From Spodoptera frugiperda (lineage: Eukaryota; Arthropoda; Insecta; Lepidoptera; Noctuidae): 64,000 bases of DNA. Of this stretch, positions 12,666-24,950 are shown piece by piece (within the stretch, counting starts at the first letter, position 1; each line of letters starts with the position of its first letter). A model generated the notes under the pieces. That model did not search any database. It saw only the letters and a list, made by a program, of their open reading frames with translations, and was not told where the DNA came from. The position numbers and the translations under genes were made by a program. The stretch lies in contig NC_064236.1 in NCBI RefSeq assembly GCF_023101765.2, positions 1,488,001 to 1,552,000 on the forward strand, in the 5' to 3' direction.

Positions 12666-13099
12666 TTAAAGGCTTTACTAATATACTAACCACAAGTAAC
12701 TCGTTGCGAAAACACAAAATAAGTATATTTTTTTATGTTCTAAAAACATGTAACGCTTTAGCCTCCGCATGTACGAATTTGCTTAATTATTCTATTATAC
12801 TTTGTACGGTATTACAGAATGTATTAAGTTGTACAAAAACCTTATAATCCTCATTTTATTATGCATATTATATGTATATGTATACAGCGCGCCGCGTGTA
12901 ATAAATTCTTATCCGTAGTTTGATCAAAATTACATACAAAGTGTACCGCCCTGTATACCGTGAAATGAAGATGACATTTTTCAAATAACATTTTTCATTG
13001 GTGTACTGATGTATAGTTTATATTTTAATAATGGGAAAACCATGCTTCGGCTCGAATGGGCTGGGTTTACTTGACTCCACGGCCTTGCAGAAAAATGGC

Positions 13100-13235
13100 G
13101 TGAAATAATGAAAGCATTGTAATGCTTCCCTTTCCTATCAAGGCTGGTAATGCACTTGTAGCTCCTCTGGTGTTGCGGGTATCCATATGGGCGGCGCTAA
13201 TTGCTTACATCAGGTGTTCCGTCTGCTATTCCATA
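13100..13235 (+). repeat. LINE 3' UTR-type repeat, plus orientation
   Basis: Contains CAAGGCTGGTAATGCACTTG, CTCCTCTGGTGTTGCGGGTA, GGGCGGCGCTAATTGCTTAC and CATCAGGTGTTCCGTCTGCT, finishing in CCATAAAAAGA. This is the well-known lepidopteran 3' tail GGCTGGCAACGCAC...GATCCGTCTGCTCG. The reversed counterpart is at 46905-47035. A 75-codon frame overlapping it is not a gene. Confidence 0.75.
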
Positions 13236-14037
13236 AAAAGATGGGAAAATTTTAATAATATATTTTTTTTAACTCACAAAAATATTCTCAAGAATTCGAC
13301 CTATTTTGCAACTGACTGTACTCACAGTAACATTTTTGATTTGTTTTAATAATAGAAATTGTTAATGGCATATAAATATTATTATACCAAGACAAGAGAA
13401 TTTGTGATCTCAAGTTAATAAGAGTTACAAAAAATAAATGAAGGAAAACTAAATCTGTATAAGAATGCGTATCACGAGTTAATCTATCAGATACGGTTTA
13501 TTAACCATCACCAATGACGATATTATTCTATCTTCCATTTTCTTTCATACATTTTCATTATAAATACATTAACAGTGATTTTCCATATTTTCACATCAAT
13601 CATTCTCTTAATAATATTAATTTTATACTCTGAGTACTCTCAGTTTTAGTTATTCATTAACATAGATACAAAACGTATGTGTGCACTATTCGCTGCAACG
13701 GTTGGATTAATTTTAATGAGATTAATCCGACTGCCACACTGCGTCAAGGTCAATCGACGTCTCATTTAAAATACAAAAATTTCACGCGGCCAAAGTCCCG
13801 TGTAAAAGCGGCTATATTTAATATAATTAGTGCAACAATTGTTTCTATAATAAAATTAACATTCAGCTAGATGGGGATACGATAAGTCTATTGTTTAGTC
13901 AGCACTTAAACGCTAGTATGTAACGTTAAACATATTTTTAACTGCCGTCCATACATTACTTGTTTTTTATACTCCACGTTTATTACACTATACATTAATT
14001 TTAACAGTTAAAAGAGCGTACTATAATAAAAGTGTAC

Positions 14038-14280
14038 ATCGCTCCCGTTTTTAGGGTTCTGTGCTCAAAGGGTGTAAACGGGAGCTAGTTATTAAGACTA
14101 CGCTATCACTCTTATCGACAACAACCTCTATTTTAACAACTATGACTTGTGTCACAAAATTTTAAAAGACATTTTTAAATGAGTTCCCGTCAAGTAATCA
14201 TCTAATTTTTTGTAAATAATGCTACGGAATCCTTCGCTCACGAGTCTGACTCACACTTGGCCGTATTTTTTTCAATGGTC
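14038..14280 (+). repeat. High-copy lepidopteran repeat, family D, copy 2
   Basis: Begins TTTTTAGGGTTCTGTGCTCA and AACGGGAGCTAG, followed by TATTAAGACTACGCTATC. It ends with GCTACGGAATCCTTCGCTCA, CGAGTCTGACTCACACTTGG and CCGTATTTTT. The 3' end is clearer than in the copy at 3295. The middle has drifted. Confidence 0.7.
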
Positions 14281-15190
14281 GATATTATATGTCTGTACTG
14301 TTTGTGAGGCTATATTCTAAATGATAGTTTAGACGGTTGTTTCATTAAAATACTTCGACAGTTATATTCGTTTCAGCATTTCAAAATGTAACTGTATAGA
14401 GTTGTTTTGCAAAAATAATAATATGTAGATGTGTATCTAAATCTAATAATAAAGAATGTTTCATTTAGAAATGGACTTCAAACTAGCAGTTATCCACGTC
14501 AACATTAGAATTAGTTTTGTTCAGAGGTTCTATAGAGGGCGCCCTAGACGAACATATAGCGATCAGATTGGCGGTATATTAAATAAGGGCCAAAATAAAA
14601 GTAAGTACCCTTAACCGACGATCATGTCTGAAAAGACTGTAAATGACGAGAAAGAGGTCTGTAAGATTCGTAGTAAATGGCGTTTCATTGTCTCTGCCTA
14701 CCCTATGTGAGACAGGCGTGATGTTAAGTATGTATTCTTATATGTGACAGTTTACAGTACAAGAAAGAGGTTAGTTTAGGTGTTACGTTATGTTAAGTAA
14801 CTTTTAGTTACAGATATTTCAGGGTTGATTGGTAAAAATGGATATAGATTATTATCTACAAAATATTCATATTTGATCTCAATGTTAACCGTATTTTTCT
14901 ACTCATTGAAACTGCTACGTTAAAACTATCAGTATCACGTGAAAAACAGTTAAAAAGTTAACATTGTATCGCTTCTGTAACTAATACGTCCCTACTACTA
15001 GTTTCCATTTATTTTGTCTGTGTGTTTGTTCATAATTATTGACTTTAATAAGACTATGTCAATTCACGGTAGGTACAACACACATACATGATGTTTAGAC
15101 AAGTTTTACTGATATAGATGTGTGAACAAAACGGCCGTTTTTAAATAAAATATGCTTTCAACTTTCGTCTGTTATTAATTTTTATTTATA

Positions 15191-15365
15191 ACTAGCTTCT
15201 GTTTGCTGCTTTGCTCGCATTCCCGTGGATTAAAAAGGTTTTCTATCTCCCAAGTTTGTTCATACCTTATCCTGTCTGTATACCGAATTTCATCAAAATA
15301 CGTTCAGTAGTTTCAGCGTGAATGACGGACAAGCATACGAATCTTTTACTTTATAATATTAGTTT
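15191..15365 (-). repeat. RTE-like 3' tail, reversed
   Basis: The plus strand reads ACTAGCTTCTGTTTGCTGCT, GCATTCCCGTGGATTAAAAA, CCGAATTTCATCAAAATACG, TTCAGTAGTTTCAGCGTGAA and TTACTTTATAATATTAGTTT. This is the same family, in the opposite orientation, as the split copy at 26313-27105. Non-coding remnant. Confidence 0.7.
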
Positions 15366-16433
15366 GACTTTTATATTTTAATATCTTTTGTTGGAACAAA
15401 TCTTTCGAGTTTAATTTGTCTCTTTTTCCTGTGTCTGATTGAGCTAAAATTTGGAATGTGCCTTAGTATATTGATAACAGTGTAATATCATAAGTAATCT
15501 GTGTTTTTAATAGATCTCCTTGTTACTGAAACTTTTAATGAAGTTTAAAATTAAAAGGTACGTTTTATATATGACCGCTGAAAGTTCGCGTCAAATTGTA
15601 TTAATGATTAAGAAAGAAAATCTCGAAATTGACCTCAAACCAATCATACGTCATGAGGTCGTTACCCTCGCGCTTATCAATCAGCTGATATTTATGCGTG
15701 AGGGGCTAAATCTTGAGTGAATGAGAAGCACTAGGAAAAAATTTGTCCCTATTTTCCGTCTTTAAAATTATATAAATAATTAATTATAACGGAAAATGGA
15801 AATATATTTTACAGAAAACAGTTAAAACTGTATTATTTGATAGTTGTATCTTGTTACGTAGGCAAATGTTTCTAGCTTTGTAGAGCGGTCATTTAAAATT
15901 CTCGCAATATCTAGTGGTGCAAACTATTCAGCAGTCTTTGATTTAAATATGCAGCAGTATAGTTATGTAGATACCTATAAAGTTTTCATTGCAATTGTAT
16001 GCATTTTTCTATAAATATAGTTGTTTCACTGATAATACCTACATGAAAATTACCTATAAGTTATTATACTTTTATAAATTCAGGAATATAACCTGAGACC
16101 TTGTTCATTTGTTTCAATATCTCCATAAGTTTTATTTTGTTATCAAACTATCAATAACATTAGATATATATGGACATGTATTTTAAAAACTGTAATGGAT
16201 TGTTTGTTTATAAATATTTTAATTTAAACTAAGCACTTTTGATCTATATTCGTGTGACGTTCGATAACTTTTATTATTACATTGAAAAGAACTGAAGTTT
16301 GTTTAGACAAAGAAATTGTAACAAGTGTTAAAGTTCAGCTACATAAATAATACTTTTAAAAGGCAAATTTTCGCCAAAAACAAACTCGATTACGAATCGG
16401 CAGTTAGCAGCACTGCGGTACATCTCGATTCTT

Positions 16434-16453
16434 GAGTCGAGTCGAGTCGAGTC
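16434..16453 (+). repeat. (GAGTC)4 short tandem repeat
   Basis: Four perfect units, preceded by CGATTCTT and followed by GCAAG. A small microsatellite. Confidence 0.9.
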
Positions 16454-16459
16454 GCAAGA

Positions 16460-19230
16460 TTATGTCATTGTGTTTGTTACTGAGTCATTCATCATGCGAC
16501 ATTGTGTTGGCACACGCGTTAACCTCGGAGCTACATTAAAATTATACTAAAACAAATGGAGATTAAAAAAAAAACATCTATTTTAACATATCAAGGATTT
16601 AGAATACCATTGTATCTACAATTTTTTTAGTCAGATTATAAAAATCCAAGGAACATAAAATGGTGATTGTTTTGTCTACGAATGATTTAGTCTGCCTTTT
16701 GTTTGCACAGTTTGAATTTAACTGTAAAATTGGAGACTTGCTGAGGTGGGGGCCCATTGGGAGCGGGACTGGTCGTGTTATATTTTTCATGGAGATTTCC
16801 TTAGTCATGTAGCGTAGGTACGTCAAGTACGAAGCACATACGCGAAATTAGAGTGACATTCAATGACAAAAATTTTGACTTTTACCTTGGATATTTATTA
16901 GTAAATAAAAATGATACCAATATTGCATGTAGGGACGTTTAGAATCGTATATGTGAAAGAATTTTAATTACATTAAAATGTAGCTACATTAGATTACACT
17001 GTCTATTATTGTGAGACTTAAATTCTCGTAAAAAAATAAACCATAGTCCCCCAAATAAGACAAAGCGACAAACATGCAAAGATGCTCCGCCGACACAGGC
17101 TCCCGACCTCACATCACATACAATACTTCCTCAGTCGCTTGTTTTGTCTTAGTATACAAACAAAAATTGAGCCTTCCACGCCTCCAATCTAATTGGTCGT
17201 GATTCTCTGCCTATGGCGGCACTATCACCTCAACAGATTATCCACTTAGGAACTTGGTTGAAGCTAAGTGGTTATTTATTTGGCGTTAAACCAGTTTGTT
17301 TGACTTCCAGTGACCGTTTCGAACTGAATGAAGATTCTCGTTTGGATCAACAATTAGATGTTTGTCGGCCCCATCATACTTGCAGTGACATGCTCACTGC
17401 TCACTGCTCACTGCTTTTGTTTATGAAAACAATTGGAGAGATTTAAAGTTTGCTGTCACTAATTTGTCATTAAATTGTTTTGTCACTTATTCTTACTCTT
17501 AACTAGAGAAAAATCTTAAGTAAAATCGAGATTTGTACGGCAACAGTTTTTGGATTTACAGCTGTCATCCAAATCTAAAACTTTAACATCATACGAACAG
17601 AGAAACAATAAAGTTCAATTCACAAAAGCAAGTTAGAAAATAGCTGACTAATACACTATTTGCAAGGCATTGGCAGAATACCAACGAGCGAAACTATACA
17701 TCAATCCCGAAGTCAGTCCAGCAACCTCCGGGAAACAACACCCTCTGGATGTAAGGGTACATATTCAAAACACCCTGTGAATATAAGGTTATAATATTCA
17801 AAAACTTGGACCCTGACTAATAAATTATCTGGCTTTCAAATATTTGAGGCGGTCGATGTTTATTTTTTTTTACGCCGGACGCATTGAGCCTGCACCGTAG
17901 TATTTAAATGTATAGTCAAACAAAGGGAGAACAGAGCCTCGGTGTGAAAGGGGCTTCGGTATCTACTACTACGCGCAGTGCCTAATTGAAACACTGTTTA
18001 CGCCGCTCGCCATACTTTGATACTTGCACGGCGCTGTCATCGGTTTTGGGGATATTGGTCATTTTTACCAAAAAATACCATAATAAAAATAAAGTTTTTC
18101 TAATTTATTGAAAAATTATTCATAAATGTTATGTTCCTTAGTGACATGATGTAAAAAATACAGTTTCTTTGGAATTATAACAGCATTAATAGATTCTTAT
18201 ATAAAAAGATTTTCTTTTATTAAGACCCGAAACTCAATTCGTGGTTTCATTAATAATTTGTTGACGGTTAAAAATTATTTATAAACAGCGATTCCGGGAA
18301 TTTCTATACCTCATCATCCTTACTATTTGTTTAAATCCCTCATTACAAGGACTCAGGTTACCGCCACCAAGTTAAAGTATATATTATTATGTTTCTTTAA
18401 AAGAAAACACAAGAAGTTGAAAGCAATAAAACTAAGCAGTGTTTACGTAATACCTAAGATGTCTGTACCCACAAAAGATATTATAAAACCGTGGTAGCCT
18501 AGCTTTTAACGCGAAATCACATCAAAGAGTTTTTTATTTATATTTTATAAACTTTTATTACGCAATATAAATCTTTTCCTTTGTTGTTTAAATAATAAAA
18601 TCTTTGTTCAAGCATTTTGTTTAAATGTTGCGCATTAAAATGGGATTGTGTCCTAATTTCTGACTTTGTTGCGTTCATAATTTTCAATTGTGTCTACGGT
18701 ACAGCGGCAGCGGTTACTGTAGTAACGAGTTTGATTACTAAGACATTATTCAATGTCGTGTTTTGGTAGATTTCATAATAGATAAATTACACCACCCATA
18801 CGAATCGTACAATTTCACTACTATTGAGCTTATCTAAAAGAAGATCTTCTATCGTACCTATGAGAAGATTTCTTCACAATTAGTGCTATAAGTAACTGAA
18901 ATTAAGAAAACTTCTAACTTAAAGCATAGTATATATTAGTATTAGTTCACGCTTTAAGAACTCGAAGTATTAAAGTTTGTAAACGACATTGTTACATACA
19001 ATACTTACAATAGTAAACAGGCAACATTTAAAATATCAAGATTAGTCGCGCCACGTCGGCCGGTGGGCCATAGCTGGCCAGTCTTAATGTTTACTTATAA
19101 TATTAAGTTAAATATTTCACATGCCCTCGTGAAACTGCTTTATGGATGGAGAATAATCACTTCCACGTCATGCGTTCACCTGTAGCCCGTTTTTATGACA
19201 ATTAGTTGCGTCTTACTCGCCCTATAATAC
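16460..19230. other. AT-rich stretch without a gene
   Basis: A 7-bp triplet repeat (TGCTCAC x3) lies at 17391-17411. A GC-richer patch at 17870-18050 has ACGCCGGACGCATTGAGCCT and could be an old repeat that I do not recognise. The rest is random-looking AT-rich sequence with short frames only. Confidence 0.45.
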
Positions 19231-19239
19231 GCTACATTT

Positions 19240-19520
19240 GTGTTGAGTGTCAATACGCTGCCTCGATGTGTGGCTCCGTACTCACTTTGTTCGGGTTTGC
19301 TTGTTAAAAATATAGACTACCACGTTTTTGGTGGTAAACAGACTACCTTTGGTGTAAAGAGAAATGCTAACATGGGAGACTGGAGCGGCGGTGGTCGGGC
19401 ACGGGGCCACACATGGCTAGTGCCCGCTCCGGCCGCGGAGGCTGCGACCACGCTGCCTCAGTAAGATAATGCTGCTCTTAGTACGCGTTGTTTGACTTGC
19501 GCACTGTTTGTCGGTAAGTT
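19240..19520 (+). other. CpG-rich block with possible 5' exon
   Basis: A frame from 19240 becomes GC-rich from the Met at 19372 (MGDWSGGGRARGHTWLVPAP) and stops at 19464. Two potential splice donors follow: GTAAGA at 19461, which would remove the stop, and GTAAGT at 19514. The composition differs sharply from the flanks. This may be a first exon or a promoter-proximal CpG island. Against a coding reading, the peptide resembles no family that I know and the sequence is low in complexity (Gly/Ala/Pro). No acceptor or downstream exon can be paired with it. Confidence 0.3.
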
Positions 19521-20173
19521 TTAAACGATTGGAAATATGATTAGGTGGTGTTAACCTGTACAACGGATGCGAAAGGCGTTATTGGTGATAATGTTCATTT
19601 GTACAAGTTTTAACTGGTTTTTACCTTGCTACGCCTAATTAGAATACATTGTATGTTTTCAAAGAACAACGGATAATTAATTATGAGCTTGCAAGTACAA
19701 GCAGTACACTGTTCATTATACCATTAAAATGTACTATCGCGCACTAACAGCTAATTCTAATTTCCTTATCAACAATTTTCTAGTTAGTAATACCTAATTT
19801 TTATCGAACATGACATGATACTTACAAATTGAAACTTCTTGTTCTTGTGCTTTGTAATATATTGTTTTAGGTGTGTATGTAGGTATTTAAATGAGTGCAT
19901 GTCTGAATCGAAAATTGGACTTCAAGGAAACGATACAAAAAACTCATATTTGTCTATTCGAAAAGTTATTCTTTTCCTAAAAAGTAACGCTGATATCAAA
20001 AAAACTCGCAACTAATCAAATCAATTGAATCTGAAAATATCACTTCGCTACATAGAAGTGCTCGTGTAATAAATTTCATAAAAGTGAACTGCAAATGATT
20101 TGTTGTATAAAATTAATTTGCCCGTTGAAGTTTACGAAGGAATAAACCAACAAATATTAACACTTGAAACGAT

Positions 20174-20960
20174 ATGAAAGCGAGCAGCCCACCCGCGGCC
20201 GCTCCGCCGCCCGCGCGCCGCCCGCGCCCGCACCCGCTCGCAACACACAGAAAAATAGAAATTCATCTGTTTGTCAATGCTTGTGAGAGAAGTAATCGTT
20301 GCCTTCGTGCCTCTTTTATTTCTACTAAGTACATTTTAATAACGCAGCTTCACTTTATTGAAAACGTTTCAAACGACTTTTACAAAAATATAAAAATAAC
20401 ACTTTTATGCAATATTGTTCACTGTAATGAAAACTTTTGCTGATATTACTCGTGAACATGCTTACAACCTTTCTAAAACTTAAACGCTCTTGGAGCCACG
20501 TTATGAAATATTAATAACAAAAACGTAGCGGGCGCACCCGCGTGGCGAGCTTCTATCACAACACTCGGCAAACTTTTCTCATTTTAATGTTGCTCAAGCA
20601 AAAGTTTAAATATAAAAATATAATGATACTGTACGCATTAGTGAGTCATTGAGCGGGCGAGTGCGTGCGGAGCGGCGGGCGCGGGAGCGGGCGCGAGCGC
20701 GGCCGGCCCACCCTCGCATCGCGAATATACAAGTTAAAACAAATGGAAAATAAACTTTTCAAATAAAATAAAAATAACCCTCGTGGCGGCGTGGAGGGCA
20801 GGGGCCCTCTACAATAAAAAATATAATAACTTTTCTTTTTATTCGACGTAATGGCAACGATTGTTCCTTTCTAATATTGTTTCTGTCTCGTTTTCTCCCA
20901 GATTATTATAATGGGGTGCGGGACCGCGTGTTTCCCGCTCGCGGTGATACGGTGCCACTT
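20174..20960. promoter_or_regulatory. Cluster of CpG-rich blocks, candidate promoter region
   Basis: Dense CpG blocks lie at 20190-20240, 20525-20550, 20650-20725, 20780-20812 and 20914-20957, separated by ordinary AT-rich DNA. The first encodes a Pro/Ala/Arg-rich peptide in one frame (from the Met at 20174), which is a by-product of GC content. The blocks at 20190 and 20650 are pyrimidine- and purine-skewed GC repeats of opposite sense. Lepidopteran promoters and 5' UTR exons of regulatory genes often look like this, but no TATA box, initiator or transcript evidence can be claimed. Confidence 0.3.
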
Positions 20961-20964
20961 TTCT

Positions 20965-23900
20965 ACTCAAACAATCGAACTGCTAATGAACTTTTTAATA
21001 TTTATAGTTGCCACCAAATGTCGTGTTCTGTAACGTAAACGTTTCAATTTACCTTTTGACGTATGAATAAAACAAAGTATTAATTAACGATGCCCTTTAG
21101 ACGACGCGACGCCTACAGATATGGGGAAATTTAAACTTTAAAAATAAATATTAAAAAGACAGTGATGCCACTTTCTTTCTTCTTTATCGACGTCTAACCC
21201 TAAACGCCCATCACTATAGGATTACAATTTGACATTGCCAAGTGAGAGTGCGCCCTTGATCGTAAACGGTGACCCGTATAAAGTTGCATCAGCATTGTGG
21301 CACTGGGTGTAATACCGAACTACCGAGGGCAGTCAGTCCGTCTGTCTCTGTGCATATCTCCGTAACTCATCACTGACGCACTGCACTTCGGAATAACAGC
21401 ATCGGCATATCGATTAATACTTTCTAGCGGTATTTGTCTTATTTTTTTAAAACCCCTTGCACAGAATTGTCTCTTGTTTCGAATGGAATTCCTCATTCCT
21501 AATTCCTCATTCATTCCTCATGGGAATGACCACGTCACAATTTGATAAAAATTTTTTTTAGATCACCGACAATATTATTGTCTTGTGCGCGAATAAACCT
21601 CCCGACAAGTTGACTACAGCTGGTCCCTCAACCATGTAGTTAGCTCAAATAATTAGACATGCCTAATTTTCAAACTCTGGATACCCATTACACAGCTAAC
21701 TTTTGACCACCGTGTCGCAGGTTTGAATACAGGATTACAAATTTATTTAATCCTTTGACATTGTTCCCGGTTTGTGCATGTGAAAGTGTACAGAAAACTA
21801 ACTACAAGTTTGAATATTGTAAAAATAGAGCTGTCAATGTAATAACTAGCTGTCATACTTGTCACTGTCACGTCACAGCGGTTGCCAAAAATCCAGGAAG
21901 TAAAAATAAATATTTTGAGTTACATAGTCCTGTACTTATTATAATACGTAATTGATGTGACATCTATTTTACTCCTTTTGATATAGAAACGTGATGTGTA
22001 ATTTATATTTTAAATTTTATTGACATATTTATGATGACATTGTGTGGTGAGGTTAAGACAGCTGCGTTCGTTGATAACCCTAAACTAAACTTGGACTTGC
22101 TTTCCAAACGGGCAGATTATGGCAATTGTTCTAATGTAGACGACGCTCATAAGTCCAGCAGCGTCCAGAACTGTTGATAATGATCCGATCATATAGGTAC
22201 CATCGAAGAAGTAAATTATCGATATTAATTCAACAAACGGGGTACCGAAACAAAGTTCCGAAGTATTTTGTACCGAAAACTTTTTGCGAACTTCTCAGAC
22301 GCCGACGGATAGTTCCATCTTGGTTCCTTATTTAAAGAAATATGAGAACTGGGATTTATTATTCAGTGTAATTGAAATACCGTGTCCATTTTGTTTTCAT
22401 AATTAGTGGTAGGTGTCTAAAAATCTGTACACTTGGTTTATTTCTATAAACGTGTTATTCTGCAGGAACAATTTTTTTTTAATCTGTTGTCGCATATCAA
22501 ATGATTAGTGTGTTCAGGATATTATTATCCAAAAAATATAGAATAGTTTTTGATGAGACCTAGCGCATAGATAGTTTGAGTGGATTCCTTATAAAAATAC
22601 CGGAAACCTGCAAAAAATTGTCGAAAAAACAAAACCAAAAGCTCTAATTACCCACTATTATCAATTTGTTTTGTAATACCAACAAAGAGACCACAATTTT
22701 CGGTGCATTGTACCTAAACCGAAGACATATTATTATAATTTATATTAATTCGTCCCGACGCATACAAAATGCAACTTTCATGACATTCGAGCGTCTGCGC
22801 CAGAGTTTACCATTACAATAATATCTATTGTTCGCAGTACATTGTAAAGCGGACATTGTTATGAATTCTATACGTATACAAATAATAATATTGTATTTTG
22901 TTTTAATGTTTTCCGTTCGTGCGATCATTATGTCTAAATAATTATAAGTTTTGTTGCATCAATGCTACGGCTGGTACAAAGAAATACCATCTTTATCTTC
23001 AAACTCTTATAGTTTATTATTGTACTGCACAACAACGAAATTTAACGTTTCGAGTTTTCTATAATAGATTATTAAATCAACATTATATGTTTTTATTTTG
23101 TTTTTATGAATGAGGTGAGGAGAGGCACTAGTTCTGGGTTAGGGGACATGGTGCGGTTGTATTCTTCCCTGCAATTATACTCTATTGATAGCAATTATAT
23201 TATTCTTATTGCTTTCGTAATAATTATATGACACCGTTCTTTTCCCTGAAGGTAAAGGTGCATATTCTAAGAAATGATCTGATATAGTAATAGATATAGA
23301 AGATATAGCAATGGACTAGGAGGAGATGGAGGAGAAATATCCCTCTCCGTTAGTTAGATGTCTCTTAATAATCTTGGAAAGTACCTACATATAACTTGAC
23401 ATGATATGATATTGAAATGATATTTTTCATAAGCAAGTAATACATTAGAAGCAGCAAACTTGGCAATATATCTGCTCGTCACGATTCTTGGCACAATGTA
23501 ACGGGAACTACATAACATATAATATATGATGTTATAAGTAAATGTACGATTGACTAGCTAGACGAGTGGCTGCAAGTGTGGATGCTGAACAAGAAGTACT
23601 AATGTCACACATAATCTTGTTAGAAGTTTATCCTTCTTCAACAGGGAGTCTGTAGCTGGACTATGGAGCTCCTAAGACTATGGTCACAGTTAAAATGGAT
23701 GTTCTTCACAGAGTGTTGTTGCTTGATCTCTTTCAATGTGTAGTTCCTCAGTCGGCTCTTACAACATCCGCAGTAAGATTATCATAGGTAGCATCCTTTA
23801 TGTTCATTTCCATGTTCACACAAAATCTTACTGTAATTGGTACCATGACATCAATCTCTGTAATATCTACATTTCCTAACTCATCAAAAGCCTTCTAACA

Positions 23901-24240
23901 ATAGTTAGAAAAATACATTCGCCTGTTCGCGTTCCCACAAACTTTTCTGTTATCAAACAAAGGTTGTAGGATTTCAATCCTTTTAGTTATCGGAGTCAAG
24001 GCTTTGACCTAATTTTGCTTAACCTGGCTATTCCTGTCCGACCTGAGAGCTTGTAGCGAGTTTCTGATAAAGAAAAAAACTTGCACAAGGCTGAGTGAAG
24101 TTTTTACTTTGGCCAAGACGTCACAAGCGCTATTATTGTGTAAGGAACATTATAAGGCTGTAACAAGTAAACAGCCTTGACCTTCGGATGTTGTTCAGCT
24201 CGAGGAAGTTTATAAGGTATTTTACGTTTTCGTATAATCC
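20965..24240. other. AT-rich stretch, one faint repeat
   Basis: At 23640-23720 the words GTAGCTGGACTATGGAGCTC and TATGGTCACAG are related to the lepidopteran GTCCACTGCTGGACTAAGG repeat, also seen at 43470. A local run of ATTCCTCATTC words is at 21488-21520. No gene recognised. Confidence 0.45.
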
Positions 24241-24381
24241 TGCTTCCAGGGGCCTTAGTCTGCTATTACAATTGTGTCAGAATGGTCGATCACTGAGCAG
24301 TGCAAGAGGGACTGAGCTATGTAGGTTGTATAGCTCCATCCCTCTTGCACTGCTCAATGATCGATCATTGTGACACAATTG

Positions 24382-24605
24382 ACTGCACGGTTGGTGCGGT
24401 GGCTGGGCAACTGGCTGCCGAGCAACGGGTAGCGGGTTCGATTCCCGCACGGAGCAACACTTTGTGTGATCCACAAATTGTTGTTTCGGGTCTGGGTGTC
24501 ATGTGTATGTGAACTTGTATGTTTGTAAACACACCCACGACACAGGAGAAAATCCTAATGTGGGTCAACGTTTTTTTTAAATAAAAAATAAAAAATAAAA
24601 ATAAA
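24382..24605 (+). mobile_element. tRNA-derived SINE, family A, full length
   Basis: A tRNA-like head with GGTTGGTGCGGTGGCTGGGC (A-box region) and a canonical B box, a body with GTGTGATCCACAAATTGTTG, GGTCTGGGTGTCATGTGTAT and GACACAGGAGAAAATCCTAA, and a tail of (A)n and AAATA units. It is flanked by AATTG at 24377-24381 and 24606-24610. Reversed relatives occur at 56910, 59503 and 63611. This is the best preserved SINE in the window and so probably among the youngest. Confidence 0.85.
24435..24445 (+). promoter_or_regulatory. Pol III B box of the SINE
   Basis: GGTTCGATTCC matches the tRNA B-box consensus exactly and sits in a GCGGG...CCCGC stem like a T-arm. It is an internal promoter element of the SINE, not a free tRNA gene. 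Confidence 0.85.
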
Positions 24606-24937
24606 AATTGTAATAGCAGACTAAGGCCCCAGGTAGACTTTATTGTGCCTGATATGAGGTTGTATCTCCTGTTTATCATCATTAGCCCGTTTTCGAACTA
24701 TAGGACATAGCTCAGCAATGACATTCTAGACTGTCCCATATTACTTCCATGTTTCATTTTGAAGGACCAGAAAGCGGACCCTTATCATCATCACTATCGG
24801 CAGATGCTGGCTCTTCAATAGTACATTACTGAGCTTGATCTTCAGCTCCTTCGTATCCATCCAGACGCTGACTTGCGGGTATTGATGCTCCACCTACAAG
24901 ATTAATGTTACATTAAAATTAATATGTGCACTGCCTA

Positions 24938-24950
24938 CCCCCCCCCCCCC
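24938..24950 (+). repeat. (C)13 homopolymer
   Basis: A run of 13 cytosines in AT-rich sequence. The length should be treated with caution because such runs are prone to sequencing error. Confidence 0.9.

Larger units (their letters stand above)
11914..13321. mobile_element. Possible 1.4 kb inverted-repeat element
   Basis: The left end reads GTACAGTCAGCGACAAAAGA. The right end (reverse complement at 13321) reads GTACAGTCAGTTGCAAAATA. The first ten bases match exactly and most of the next ten match. The same terminal word family borders the elements at 26492-26845 and 41473-42087. Two LINE fragments lie inside (12241-12661 and 13100-13235) and would be later insertions if the pairing is real. 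There is no transposase frame. The pairing over 1.4 kb may be fortuitous. Confidence 0.35.
24249..24630. mobile_element. Palindromic MITE interrupted by a SINE
   Basis: The ends are GGGGCCTTAGTCTGCTATTA and its exact reverse complement at 24610-24630. The left arm (24249-24320) and right arm (24325-24381, then 24611-24630) pair over roughly 75 bp, including AAGAGGGACTGAGCTAT against ATAGCTCCATCCCTCTT. Removing the SINE at 24382-24605 and one copy of AATTG restores a continuous foldback of about 150 bp. No transposase. A target duplication for the MITE itself is not evident. Confidence 0.85.

Noticed and set aside
20174..20443. Pro/Ala/Arg-rich plus-strand frame as a real protein
   Set aside because: The peptide is a by-product of a short GC block, after which codons become random; kept only as part of a CpG-rich candidate regulatory region.
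24313..24334. TGAGCTATGTAGGTTGTATA resembles the let-7 microRNA
   Set aside because: The 3' part (GTAGGTTGTATAG) matches, but the seed differs (TGAGCTAT in place of TGAGGTAG) and the segment is the loop of a palindromic MITE, with no let-7* arm.
24427..24452. tRNA gene suggested by a perfect B box
   Set aside because: The tRNA-like head continues into a SINE body with an A-rich tail and target duplication; no closed acceptor stem.
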